Shown: positions 1 to 7,944, counted from the first letter of the stretch. The stretch: 64,000 nt of DNA from Veillonella ratti (GCF_003992115.1 NZ_RQUX01000009.1:1-64000); one strand, 5' to 3'. Notes: generated by a model not told the origin, from the sequence alone. Made by a program: numbers and translations.

Positions 1-73
1 TTGCGGACTTAAAATCTTGTGTACCACAAATAAAATATACCTTTAACTCTTCGGCCTTAAAACTATTTTTCAT
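1..73 (-). CDS. thiE: Thiamine-phosphate synthase, N-terminal fragment (runs off window)
   Basis: Only the first 24 codons are present; the gene continues beyond the left edge. The translation contains VYFICGTQD, which resembles the N-terminal first beta strand of ThiE/TenI TIM-barrel proteins. ThiE joins hydroxymethylpyrimidine diphosphate and thiazole phosphate to make thiamine phosphate. It begins 4 nt after the thiM stop codon, and the order thiD-thiM-thiE supports the call. The assignment rests on a short peptide plus context. Confidence 0.7.
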   Translation of the reverse strand, partial: MKNSFKAEELKVYFICGTQDFKSA

Positions 74-77
74 CAGT

Positions 78-935
78 TTACGCCTCCACATCCGAATCCT
101 GAATCCGATACAAAGCATTCAAGAATTCAATCTGAAAACTACCCGGTTCAACCTTGTTATATAAATGTTGACATTCTGTCTCCGCCATTTCACCGGCTAT
201 TGAATAGGCTTTGAGCCCCCATAAGGCAGAATTAAAGATCTCATCGTCTTGTAGTTGTGTAGAACCAATAAAGGCGCCTAAAAAGCCGCCCAATAAGCAG
301 CCTGTGCCGACAACGAGCGGCATCATGGATGAGCCATGTTCAAATTCTACCGTCCTATTGCCGTTCGAAATACCGTCAACCGGCCCCGTGGCAATGCTTG
401 TTACGCCAAATAACTTAGCGCATTGTTCAGCTAGCTTACCCGGATTAGCTACGCCTTCACTGTCGACGCCCTTAGTCGCTATTGCTTGTTCTTCTGATTC
501 CATGTCAGCAGCATCATTCGTTGCTAACGGGTCAGTTTTTAATTTTTTCAACTTTTCACTGACTAAAGAAGCAATCTCACCGGCATTGCCGCGAAGCAAA
601 GTAATCGTATGCTGCTCCAATAAATCCATAGCAATTCGTTTGCGAAAAGCACCGGCACTGCACGCTACTGGGTCTAATACAACGGGCACATTTAGTTTAT
701 TGGCTAATGCTACTGCTTTTTTATAAAAAGCCGCTAACTCCGGATTTACGGTCCCAATATTTACCAATAACGCCTTAGCATATGGCAATAAGTCTTCCAA
801 ATCCTCCATGCATGAACTCATGGCCGGCGACGCGCCCACAGCCAATAAGCCGTTGGCGGTAAAGTTTTTTACCACATCGTTGGTTAAACAAATTACGAGC
901 GGATTTTGCTCCCGTAATAATTTAATATATGACAT
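78..935 (-). CDS. thiM: Hydroxyethylthiazole kinase
   Basis: ATP-dependent kinase that phosphorylates 4-methyl-5-(2-hydroxyethyl)thiazole for salvage into thiamine. The 285-residue protein shows the family's early VICLTNDVVKNFTANGLL segment, VVLDPVACSAG in the middle, and the GTGC motif (VVGTGCLLGG) near residue 213 that carries the catalytic region. It is about 20 residues longer than typical ThiM because of a charged insert after the LLRGNAGEIASL segment (about residues 125-155). It lies between thiD and thiE, with a 44-nt gap to thiD and 4 nt to thiE, so co-transcription is likely. Confidence 0.95.
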   Translation of the reverse strand: MSYIKLLREQNPLVICLTNDVVKNFTANGLLAVGASPAMSSCMEDLEDLLPYAKALLVNIGTVNPELAAFYKKAVALANKLNVPVVLDPVACSAGAFRKRIAMDLLEQHTITLLRGNAGEIASLVSEKLKKLKTDPLATNDAADMESEEQAIATKGVDSEGVANPGKLAEQCAKLFGVTSIATGPVDGISNGNRTVEFEHGSSMMPLVVGTGCLLGGFLGAFIGSTQLQDDEIFNSALWGLKAYSIAGEMAETECQHLYNKVEPGSFQIEFLNALYRIQDSDVEA

Positions 936-979
936 AACTCTTCATTCCTATATATTAATCAATAGTTAAAAGGATTTTC

Positions 980-1774
980 TTACACAATAACCATGTGATT
1001 TACCGGCCCATGACCTTTGCCAAGACCCGGATTTTCTTTGATGGCTTTGCTGATGAAATCCTTGCCGATGCCAACGGCCTCTACCAAAGATTTTCCTTTA
1101 GCAAGTTCCGCCGTAATGACAGCGGAGAACGTGCAACCTGTGCCATGGGTATTCGGCGTATCATAGCGCGGACTTTCAAAAGTAACGAGTTTTTCACCCT
1201 TAATATACAGATAATCCTTCGCTGTTTCGCCAAAATGGCCACCTTTGATAATAACGGCTTTAGGACCCATTTCATTCAAAACGAACTGCGCTGCTTTTTC
1301 AACATCAGACTCGCTTTCAATGGCAAAACCTACCAAATATTCTGTTTCCGACAAATTAGGCGTCACCAATGTGGCTACCGGCATTAATTCCGCTTTAAAT
1401 TGGTCGCGTGCCTGTGCATCAATAAGATGATCGCCACTGGTAGCCACCATAACCGGATCCATTACATACGGTACGGAACCGTCCACATATTTGCGAATAA
1501 TGCGCATCATATCCACATTCGAAATCATGCCTGTTTTTAGAGCTAATGGTGGAATATCTTCAAAAACACAAGCAAGCTGCGCTTCGAGCATTTCCAAATC
1601 CACATTCTGAATGAGACGAACGCCCTTTGTATTCTGTGCCACCACACTCGTTACAGCCGCCATGCCATACACCTGACGAGCCTGAAACGACTTCAAATCC
1701 GCCATAATACCGGTACCACCGGACGGATCCGTGCCGGCAATCGTTAACGCTGTAGGAAAGCTATTCTTATTCAT
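980..1774 (-). CDS. thiD: Hydroxymethylpyrimidine/phosphomethylpyrimidine kinase
   Basis: ThiD phosphorylates hydroxymethylpyrimidine and its monophosphate, giving the pyrimidine half of thiamine. The ribokinase-fold signature is clear: LTIAGTDPSGGTGI at the N-terminus, VMDPVMVATSG in the middle and the anion-hole motif THGTGCTFSA near the C-terminus. The ATG at 1774 (MNKNSF) is preferred over the upstream TTG at 1786. GGAGG lies 5-6 nt before this ATG and would fall inside the coding sequence if the TTG were used. It is the first gene of the thiD-thiM-thiE group. No TPP riboswitch is recognisable upstream. Confidence 0.95.
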   Translation of the reverse strand: MNKNSFPTALTIAGTDPSGGTGIMADLKSFQARQVYGMAAVTSVVAQNTKGVRLIQNVDLEMLEAQLACVFEDIPPLALKTGMISNVDMMRIIRKYVDGSVPYVMDPVMVATSGDHLIDAQARDQFKAELMPVATLVTPNLSETEYLVGFAIESESDVEKAAQFVLNEMGPKAVIIKGGHFGETAKDYLYIKGEKLVTFESPRYDTPNTHGTGCTFSAVITAELAKGKSLVEAVGIGKDFISKAIKENPGLGKGHGPVNHMVIV

Positions 1775-1795
1775 GTTGTCCTCCAATACGTGAGC

Positions 1796-1819
1796 CCGGG
1801 ACTCTCCTTAATCCCGAGC
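1796..1819 (-). promoter_or_regulatory. Hairpin in thiD leader
   Basis: On the minus strand CTCGGGA and TCCCGGG form a 7-bp stem (one G-T pair) around a 10-nt purine-rich loop containing AAGGAGAG. It lies about 20 nt upstream of the thiD start. It could be a translational control or mRNA-stability element. No named family is recognised. Confidence 0.35.
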
Positions 1820-2022
1820 CAAATACGAATACGGTACAACCCAATACTTACTACTATTTTACGTTATTCAGAGAAATAATTCAAAACAATTTATCTTCGG
1901 TTCTATATTCAGCCATCTCCCTTAATACTCCTTTTGATAAAGTTAATCCTCTAACTCACCCCTAACCTTTATTTGCCCAACGCCTCCCCCTCAGCCCCGA
2001 TATTCTTTCTGCCCTGCCCCTT

Positions 2023-2258
2023 GTTCGCAAGAACTTAGGGCGTGTTGCAAGGAGATATTTTAGGATGTTGCGACTTTCACTGAAGTTGATGCACTATTAT
2101 TAAGGAAAACAATACAGGTCCTCTAAGCAGCGACTTTGTTCGTAAGAACTCGGAACTGCGAGAGGACCTGTATTGCTTTCCTATATATTGTTGATTCTCA
2201 TAGAAAGTCGCAACAAACGACTAACTTACTTCTTGCTCACGCCCTAAGGAATACGAAC
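2023..2258. repeat. Nested 236-bp palindromic element, MITE-like
   Basis: Perfect 11-bp terminal inverted repeats (CTTAGGGCGTG at 2034-2044 and its complement at 2238-2248) are flanked by GTTCG/CGAAC. Inside are a perfect 12-bp pair at 2067-2078/2203-2214 and a 22-bp pair with one mismatch at 2103-2124/2161-2182. The centre carries another small palindrome (GTTC-GTAA-GAAC), whose context resembles the left boundary near 2022-2035. No transposase is encoded. This architecture fits a non-autonomous miniature element or a long structured RNA, and it would also block read-through from glnA. Confidence 0.7.
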
Positions 2259-2280
2259 CCAGCGCCGGCAAAAGAATATT

Positions 2281-4173
2281 TTATAATACGTTGCGTGTAT
2301 ATTCCGCATATTTCGCTTCCAAATCAAGCATTTTTTCATTCATTTCCATCTGCAATTTAGAAGCTGTATCATAGTCACCTTCAGCGATAGCCTGACCGAT
2401 GCGAGTGAATAAAGATGTATTGGAACCGGTGTCTTTCGCTAAATAGTAACGCATATCATTAATTGCATCCCAACGGGAGATGTCTAAACCGTCATCACCA
2501 TGGATTGGTTTCATAGCGCGGATTGTGTTGATGTTAGCCGGAATCAAACGATTGATTAATTCTAATTTCCAACGGTTCAAAATACCGGCAATAAAGGATT
2601 CCATAAGGTCTTTGGCAAAAGCACCGCCATTAACCAAAGCTTCTACTTTAGCAGGATTGTTTTTGAAGCCTAAGATGTTTTCCCAAACAGTAGCCGGTGG
2701 CACACCGTAGCGGCTGTTACGTTCTTCTTCGGTGTAATCTTCAAATACATTCTTTTCAGAACGATATGCACGACCTGTTTCTAAGTAATCTGCCGAATCT
2801 TCCGGATTCTTGGACAATTCAGCCAATAATTCATCCGGTGTTTTGCCGGAGGTAATTACATAGCGCAAACCGTCAAGCACGGCGGAATAAATCAAGGCAA
2901 TGGCTGTATAAGTATTGGTATAAGGGTTTGGCGAACGAAGTTCGAAACGAGTGGCCATAGGGTTACCGATATCGCGAATCAAACCGCAAAGGATAGTACG
3001 GTTACGGCTAGGTTCATCCGGCTGATTACCTAAGGATGTAACGATACAAATCGGTGCTTCAAAGCCCGGTTTTAAACGATTCAAGGAGTCGGTTGTGGAC
3101 GTAATGAACGGGTTAATAACCTCGTAGTTTTTAAGAAGCCCCATAATAGCTCCGAGACCGAGTGGGCTCAAGAAAGCTTTTTTCATATCTTCAGGAGAGA
3201 ACAAGTTAACCATTTTGCCGTTTTTCATTTTAGCCATCAAGCCGAAATGAGTATGTTCCCCGGAACCGGCTACGCCGATAATAGGTTTTGCCTGGAAGGT
3301 AACATCAAGGCCGTTTTCACGGAACACTTCGCGCACGATGATACGAGCTTGTAATTCGTTATCGGCTGTCTGTAATGGATTACCGGTGTATTTCCAGTCG
3401 ATTTCGAGCTGTTCCAATACATGGTCCATATGGCCTTCGTCGTCGATTTTACCTTTAACGCCGCCAACTTCTTTATGGCCCATTTCAGCGTTTAAGCCGT
3501 ATGCATCAAGCATTTCAACGGCCTGTTCCATAGCGGTACGAACGGTGCCATGCGTACGCTGCCAATACTGTTCCTGTAATTTTTGAGAGGTGGACAATTC
3601 TTTGGTGCTTACTACTTTGGATGGTGTTTTTACCCAAAATTCCAATTCCGTAGCGGTTGTGAAAACTAAGTCCGCAATGTCATCCACGTTCACATGTTCC
3701 ATGCCTTTAACTTTGTTGTTTTTCAAAAGAGCCATCACTTCAGCTTTAACAAAGTCTAAAGTTTCTTTCAAAATGGAACGGGAGTCTACATAACGTTCAT
3801 TGTGCATCAAGAAAGCCGGAATACGAAGGGTACCGGTTGGTAAACCTGTTGCCGGATCGATGTTTTCATAGTTGTAATCGATGAACCAGTTAACACTTGG
3901 ATCGCCCCAAATATCTACGCGGGCGTTGTTCAAGGTAGCAATCCCGGTCAACACAACGGAGGAACCGTCAGTTTGTACGGCACGGCCTTCAAAGAATGAT
4001 TCATAGTCATCGAAGAACATAGCGATAGGAATTTTTTCATCCGTATCATTACCGGCTAAATCTACGCCTACCAAGGACACGAATTTAATTTCCGGATGCT
4101 GTTCCAAGAGGGCCAGCACCCCTTCTTTACCATACTGACCTGCGGGAATGTAATACAACAATTCATTTACCAT
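2281..4173 (-). CDS. glnA: Glutamine synthetase (long, about 630-residue type)
   Basis: ATP-dependent synthesis of glutamine from glutamate and ammonia. Recognisable parts are the N-terminal strand with QTDGSSVVLTGIATL, the glutamate/metal-binding GSGEHTHFGL segment, the ATP-site region NRLKPGFEAP and the RFELRSPNP segment. At 630 residues it is much longer than the usual 440-470-residue GSI and resembles the long form found in clostridia and relatives; the exact GS class is not decided here. The ATG at 4173 (MVNELL) is chosen because GGAGG sits 7-8 nt upstream. It has its own promoter and a terminator hairpin in the leader. Confidence 0.93.
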   Translation of the reverse strand: MVNELLYYIPAGQYGKEGVLALLEQHPEIKFVSLVGVDLAGNDTDEKIPIAMFFDDYESFFEGRAVQTDGSSVVLTGIATLNNARVDIWGDPSVNWFIDYNYENIDPATGLPTGTLRIPAFLMHNERYVDSRSILKETLDFVKAEVMALLKNNKVKGMEHVNVDDIADLVFTTATELEFWVKTPSKVVSTKELSTSQKLQEQYWQRTHGTVRTAMEQAVEMLDAYGLNAEMGHKEVGGVKGKIDDEGHMDHVLEQLEIDWKYTGNPLQTADNELQARIIVREVFRENGLDVTFQAKPIIGVAGSGEHTHFGLMAKMKNGKMVNLFSPEDMKKAFLSPLGLGAIMGLLKNYEVINPFITSTTDSLNRLKPGFEAPICIVTSLGNQPDEPSRNRTILCGLIRDIGNPMATRFELRSPNPYTNTYTAIALIYSAVLDGLRYVITSGKTPDELLAELSKNPEDSADYLETGRAYRSEKNVFEDYTEEERNSRYGVPPATVWENILGFKNNPAKVEALVNGGAFAKDLMESFIAGILNRWKLELINRLIPANINTIRAMKPIHGDDGLDISRWDAINDMRYYLAKDTGSNTSLFTRIGQAIAEGDYDTASKLQMEMNEKMLDLEAKYAEYTRNVL

Positions 4174-4197
4174 AAGAATTCCTCCTTCTAAAAATGC

Positions 4198-4243
4198 AAA
4201 AAGACCCCTCGACACTGTCATACAACAATGTTCAAGGGGTCTT
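4198..4243 (-). terminator. Intrinsic terminator in glnA leader (possible attenuator)
   Basis: On the minus strand AAGACCCCT pairs with AGGGGTCTT, extended by partial pairing of the interior, and is followed by TTTTTG. It ends only about 25 nt before the glnA start codon and lies downstream of a good promoter at 4271-4299. It may therefore act on glnA's own transcript as well as ending rpsU-yqeY. Confidence 0.75.
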
Positions 4244-4270
4244 CATTGACCTAATATTATCTTTAAGGGT

Positions 4271-4299
4271 ATATTAACATACTCACTTTAGTATGTCAA
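4271..4299 (-). promoter_or_regulatory. Sigma-70-type promoter of glnA
   Basis: On the minus strand a perfect TTGACA (4294-4299), a 17-nt spacer and TAATAT (4271-4276) lie between yqeY and glnA. Transcription would begin near 4263 and run through the terminator hairpin before reaching glnA. Confidence 0.8.
4275..4298. promoter_or_regulatory. Palindromic operator inside the glnA promoter
   Basis: TGACATACT and AGTATGTTA form an inverted repeat (8 of 9 positions, 6-nt centre) filling the spacer and touching both hexamers. This is the classic position for a repressor that competes with RNA polymerase. It does not match the published GlnR consensus well, so the regulator is unknown. Confidence 0.6.
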
Positions 4300-4306
4300 C
4301 AAAAGG

Positions 4307-4762
4307 TTAACCGTTAACCTTTGCAATTTCTTCTCGTACAATCGTATTAACTAATTTGCCATCCGCTTTGCCTTTGGTTTCAGGCATTACCTTACCCATT
4401 ACGTCACCCATTTTCACAGGTGCCGTTAAGCTGCTGATAGCATTGACTACGATAGTTCGAATCTCGCTTTCACTCAGTTGAGCCGGCAAATATTTCTTCA
4501 ATATTTCCATTTCTTCTTTAGTCTGGGCCACGAGATCGTCACGCTGACCTTTTTCAAACTCAGCCAGTGAATCTTGACGCATTTTCATTTCTTTGGCCAA
4601 AATTCCCAGTATATCTGTATCGCTAAGCTCACGCTTTTCGTTAATTTCTGTATTTTTAATTGCACCGTTAACCATGCGGATTACCGATAAGGCTACTTTA
4701 CCCGCTTCGCGAGCTTTCATAGCTTCTTTCATGTCCGCCTTTAACTGTTCTTTTAAGGACAT
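4307..4762 (-). CDS. yqeY: GatB/YqeY domain protein
   Basis: A 151-residue protein whose whole length matches the YqeY family: SLKEQLKADMKEAMKARE at the start, LSVIRMVNGAIKN, and the C-terminal GKVMPETKGKADGKLVN segment. The family shares the tRNA-binding tail domain of GatB but stands alone; its precise role is unsettled. It directly follows rpsU, as in many firmicutes, 21 nt away, with a GGAGG-type site before its ATG. Probably transcribed with rpsU. Confidence 0.92.
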   Translation of the reverse strand: MSLKEQLKADMKEAMKAREAGKVALSVIRMVNGAIKNTEINEKRELSDTDILGILAKEMKMRQDSLAEFEKGQRDDLVAQTKEEMEILKKYLPAQLSESEIRTIVVNAISSLTAPVKMGDVMGKVMPETKGKADGKLVNTIVREEIAKVNG

Positions 4763-4783
4763 ACCGTGCCTCCAAGATAAATC

Positions 4784-4963
4784 TTACGCTCTGAATTTGC
4801 GCTTACGTGCAGCCTCAGATTTTTTCTTTCTTTTTACGCTTGGTTTTTCGTAGTGTTCGCGTTTTCTTACTTCAGATAAAACACCCGCTTTTTGGCAGGA
4901 GCGTTTAAAACGGCGAAGAGCACTTTCAAGCGTTTCGTTTTTACCGACTTTAATTTCAGACAT
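4784..4963 (-). CDS. rpsU: 30S ribosomal protein S21
   Basis: A 59-codon gene. The translation starts [19 protein letters not shown], contains [23 protein letters not shown], and ends in the lysine/arginine-rich tail typical of S21. S21 binds the 30S platform near the 3' end of 16S rRNA and helps initiation. A GGAGG motif lies just upstream of the ATG at 4963. The order rpsU-yqeY is common in firmicutes. Confidence 0.95.
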   Translation of the reverse strand: MSEIKVGKNETLESALRRFKRSCQKAGVLSEVRKREHYEKPSVKRKKKSEAARKRKFRA

Positions 4964-5171
4964 CTATATCCCTCCCTCCAATTATTCGATGGAAGTGCAG
5001 GTATTTACTATACGCACATAAAGATATTATAATGTTTGACACTATGTTTGTCAATATTTGAACATCATTATGCACTGTATTTATGCAACTTTTTTACAAT
5101 AAATCGGTATAAAAAATCATGATATGTAAGTCTGAAATTCATATACCTGTTACAAGTTTGATTGTTATTCG

Positions 5172-5519
5172 TTAAATTTCAGGCCAACCTAATTCCTGAC
5201 CACCTAAAATGTGAGCATGCAAGTGGAATACGGACTGACCTGCTTTGGCGCCGGTATTGAATACAACACGATAACCATCAGCAGAAAGACCCGCTTCTTT
5301 AGCTACTTCTTTGATGAATGGCAAAATACCTTCCACATAAGCTGCTTTTTCATCAGTCAAATGAGCGATGTTGGCTACATGATTTTTAGGAATCACAAGA
5401 ATATGTACCTTGGTTACAGGGTTAATATCGTGAAAAGCTAAAAATTTATCGTTTTCCAATACTTTGTTGCAAGGAATTTCACCTTTAATAATTTTACAAA
5501 AAATACATTCGTCGCTCAT
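5172..5519 (-). CDS. hinT: HIT-family nucleotide hydrolase (HinT-like)
   Basis: A 115-residue cytosolic protein with CIFCKIIKGEIP at the N-terminus and the histidine-triad HLHAHILGG near the C-terminus (H-x-H-x-H), so it is a purine nucleoside phosphoramidase of the HinT branch. FHDINPVTKVHILVIPK is also typical. The ATG at 5519 has a nearby GGAG. A gap of about 120 nt separates it from mtaB and about 200 nt from rpsU, so it may be its own unit or the last gene after mtaB. Confidence 0.92.
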   Translation of the reverse strand: MSDECIFCKIIKGEIPCNKVLENDKFLAFHDINPVTKVHILVIPKNHVANIAHLTDEKAAYVEGILPFIKEVAKEAGLSADGYRVVFNTGAKAGQSVFHLHAHILGGQELGWPEI

Positions 5520-5604
5520 GCGTCATCGCTCCTTTGGTAAGAATACGGATTTAAATTTGATAACTGCCTACACAAAAACTTCGCTGGTTCAATCTTAATC
5601 ATGA

Positions 5605-5636
5605 CTATCAATAATCATGGTATACAGGCTAAAATC
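5605..5636 (-). repeat. Diverged 35-bp-period copy of the mtaB 3' end
   Basis: Immediately downstream of the mtaB stop, a 32-nt segment aligns without gaps to the last codons of mtaB (5640-5671), about 60% identical, sharing GATTTT at the start and ATTATTGA near the end. The repeat period is 35 bp. It is one of several 3'-end echoes in this window. Confidence 0.4.
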
Positions 5637-5638
5637 GA

Positions 5639-6937
5639 TTATTCAATAATTAAAGTTTCACCGTCAAAATCTGTAACGGTGCCGCCTATGATTGTCCCTA
5701 CGTCGTGTGCAGTTGTCCCTTTCTTTATTTTACCGTGAATATATTCATTCGTAAAGCCCAGATAATAACCGTCTTCTTCACGTTCAATGAGGATTTGGGC
5801 CGGTTTGCCGATCATTTGTTCCGCAAAGTTTTGCAAACCTTTTTGTCCAAGACTATTCAAAAGAGCCACACGCGTCTTTTTAACCGCTTCCGGTACCTGG
5901 TCTTCCATGGTAGCGGCCGGTGTACCTTCGCGCTTAGAATATGGGAACGCATGAATATGGGTGAAGCCGATTTCTTCTACAGTTTTCATAGTTTCTTCGA
6001 AATCTTCGTCCGTTTCACCAGGAAAACCCGCAATGATATCGGTTGTAATGGCAAGGCCCGGAATACGACTGCGTAAACGGGCAATTAGATCTTTAAATTC
6101 CTGAAGATTATAATGACGGTTCATGAGTTTTAAAATATGGTCGGAACCGGCTTGGAGCGGCAAATGTAAATGCGTACAGAAGCGTGGTTCGTTTGCCATT
6201 AAGTCAACCAACTCTTCCGATACTTCCACCGATTCAATAGATCCCAAACGAATACGTTCTAAGCCCGGAATGTCCAGCAATGCCTTCACAACGCTTGCTA
6301 AATTAGGTTTTTCAGGCAGTTCAATACCGTAATTGCCGAGATGAATCCCGGTCAGCACAATTTCATGGTAACCATGTTCTACCAATCGTTTAGCTTCTTT
6401 TACAATATCTTCTATGCGACGGGATTTCAATTTACCGCGGGTGTACGGAATGATACAAAAAGTACAGTAGTTATTGCAACCTTCCTGGATTTTCATAAAA
6501 GCACGGGCCTTGTCGATTTCATTACCGTAAAGCGGCATTTCTTCAAACGTAGCCTGTTCCATGATGTTACGCACGATACTGATTTGTTTTTCAGTAGATT
6601 CGAGCTGTTCTACCAACTCTACTACGCGATGACGGTTATTCGTACCGATAACGAGATTAACGCCGTCAATGGCAGCAATGGCTTCCGGTGCCAGCTGAGC
6701 ATAGCAGCCGGTAACGATAATATATGCATCTTCGTTAGTACGTTTAGCTTTACGGATTAACTGACGGGATTTCCGTTCCCCCATGTTCGTAACGGAACAA
6801 GTATTAATAACGTAAATATCCGCTTTTTCATCAAAATCTACCGGCGTATAGCCACCTTGTATAAATAAACCACGCATGGCATCCGTGTCGTACTGATTAA
6901 CACGGCAGCCTAAGGTAGTAAATGCTACTGTTTTCAT
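5639..6937 (-). CDS. mtaB: tRNA t6A37 methylthiotransferase
   Basis: Radical-SAM methylthiotransferase that adds a methylthio group to t6A at position 37 of tRNAs decoding ANN codons. Domains are the N-terminal UPF0004 cluster (TLGCRVNQYDTD, INTCSVTN, TGCYAQ), the radical-SAM core with CNNYCTFCIIPYTRG (CxxxCxxC), and a C-terminal TRAM-like segment. At 432 residues it has normal length. The NQYDTD and CSVTN variants separate it from MiaB at 34.5 kb. A gap of about 140 nt filled with 22-bp repeats separates it from rsmE. Confidence 0.94.
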   Translation of the reverse strand: MKTVAFTTLGCRVNQYDTDAMRGLFIQGGYTPVDFDEKADIYVINTCSVTNMGERKSRQLIRKAKRTNEDAYIIVTGCYAQLAPEAIAAIDGVNLVIGTNNRHRVVELVEQLESTEKQISIVRNIMEQATFEEMPLYGNEIDKARAFMKIQEGCNNYCTFCIIPYTRGKLKSRRIEDIVKEAKRLVEHGYHEIVLTGIHLGNYGIELPEKPNLASVVKALLDIPGLERIRLGSIESVEVSEELVDLMANEPRFCTHLHLPLQAGSDHILKLMNRHYNLQEFKDLIARLRSRIPGLAITTDIIAGFPGETDEDFEETMKTVEEIGFTHIHAFPYSKREGTPAATMEDQVPEAVKKTRVALLNSLGQKGLQNFAEQMIGKPAQILIEREEDGYYLGFTNEYIHGKIKKGTTAHDVGTIIGGTVTDFDGETLIIE

Positions 6938-6970
6938 ATCTTTTTGCTCATTCTCCTATCTATTATGCTA

Positions 6971-7104
6971 AAAAAGTTCATACTTAGAACATCTCTAGTA
7001 AAATTAAAATATATTAGTCCACACTTAGAACATATTTAGTCCTAATTCAGAATATACTCAATCCCAATTTAAAATCTATTTAGTCCATATTTAGTGCATA
7101 TTGC
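6971..7104 (-). repeat. Degenerate 22-bp tandem repeats beginning in the rsmE 3' end
   Basis: About six imperfect copies of a unit of about 22 bp (minus-strand consensus near ATRTTCTAAATWTGGACTAA) run downstream from the last codons of rsmE. The first copy encodes the end of rsmE (ALNMD and stop); the rest fill the gap before mtaB. Copies differ strongly, so the array is old or evolving under little constraint. Confidence 0.6.
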
Positions 7105-7823
7105 AACATGCTTACAGCACCTACAGCAGCCGTTTCGGCACGCAAAATAGTATTTCCCAATGTCACCACACGGGCGCCGGCTGCTTCAAATTGCGTCAGT
7201 TCATCGTTGCTTAAGCCGCCTTCCGGACCGATAAAAATAACGACGCGCTGAATCACATCTTCCGATTCCACTTGTTCTAAAGCTGCTTTTAAGGTCAAAC
7301 TATGTTCATTTTCATAAGCAACCAACAAAAGACTGCCATTAGCTTGTTCTCGCGCTAAAACATCGGCTAAGGTAATATCAGCCGTGAATTCCGGCAATTT
7401 AGAACGACCGCATTGTTGGGCCGCCTCTTTCATGATTTTCTCCCAACGCTGTACTTTTTGAGGTAATTTGTCCATTTTATATTGTACTACACAATTTCTC
7501 ATCGGCACAGCATAGACTGTATGAACATTAAGCTCTGTTGTTTTTTGCAAAACCCATTCCAATTTATCGGCTTTTAGAAAGCCTTGTACAAGCACCACTT
7601 CAACTTCACCGGCTACCTCGTCTTGAATATGGCCGATAAGTTCAGCTTTAGCCTCCCCATCAACGACTTCCAATAATTTATATACAGCCGTTTTACCGTC
7701 ACTCCCGCCAATCATAACGGGCTTTTCCATTTTATGACGAAATACTGTCAATAAATGATGAGTTGTGTCTTTTGGTATGGTTATCATTGTGTCTAAGGGC
7801 GCATCGATAAAAATTTTCTTCAT
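7080..7823 (-). CDS. rsmE: 16S rRNA (uracil1498-N3)-methyltransferase
   Basis: SPOUT-class methyltransferase that modifies U1498 of 16S rRNA. The 247-residue protein has the N-terminal PUA-like part (HHLLTVFRHKMEKPV), the QKTTELNVHTVYAVPMRNCVVQYKMDK region typical of RsmE, and the C-terminal SPOUT knot (IFIGPEGGLSNDE, and VVTLGNTILRAETAAVGAVS). It lies downstream of prmA, as in many firmicutes (dnaJ-prmA-rsmE). A terminator hairpin at 7945-8007 separates the two. Its last codons are the first unit of a 22-bp repeat. Confidence 0.95.
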   Translation of the reverse strand: MKKIFIDAPLDTMITIPKDTTHHLLTVFRHKMEKPVMIGGSDGKTAVYKLLEVVDGEAKAELIGHIQDEVAGEVEVVLVQGFLKADKLEWVLQKTTELNVHTVYAVPMRNCVVQYKMDKLPQKVQRWEKIMKEAAQQCGRSKLPEFTADITLADVLAREQANGSLLLVAYENEHSLTLKAALEQVESEDVIQRVVIFIGPEGGLSNDELTQFEAAGARVVTLGNTILRAETAAVGAVSMLQYALNMD

Positions 7824-7944
7824 GAGCTGTGCCTTTCGTGATTAATGTTAGCGTAATCTTATAAAAACAACCTATTTATAATATATGAAGTCATCAGACA
7901 ATTCAAGCATCATCTAAATAATTCTATGTATTATTATATCATAA

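Larger units (their letters stand above)
1775..2280. other. 506-nt intergenic region between glnA and thiD
   Basis: No coding sequence is credible here. The part next to thiD holds the leader hairpin at 1796-1819. The part next to glnA is occupied by the large nested palindrome at 2023-2258. The remaining roughly 200 nt is AT-rich with no recognised signal. Confidence 0.6.

Noticed and set aside
1775-2280. TPP riboswitch upstream of thiD
   Set aside because: Looked for CTGAGA and the CCTGATCTGG-type thi-box on the minus strand; neither is present.
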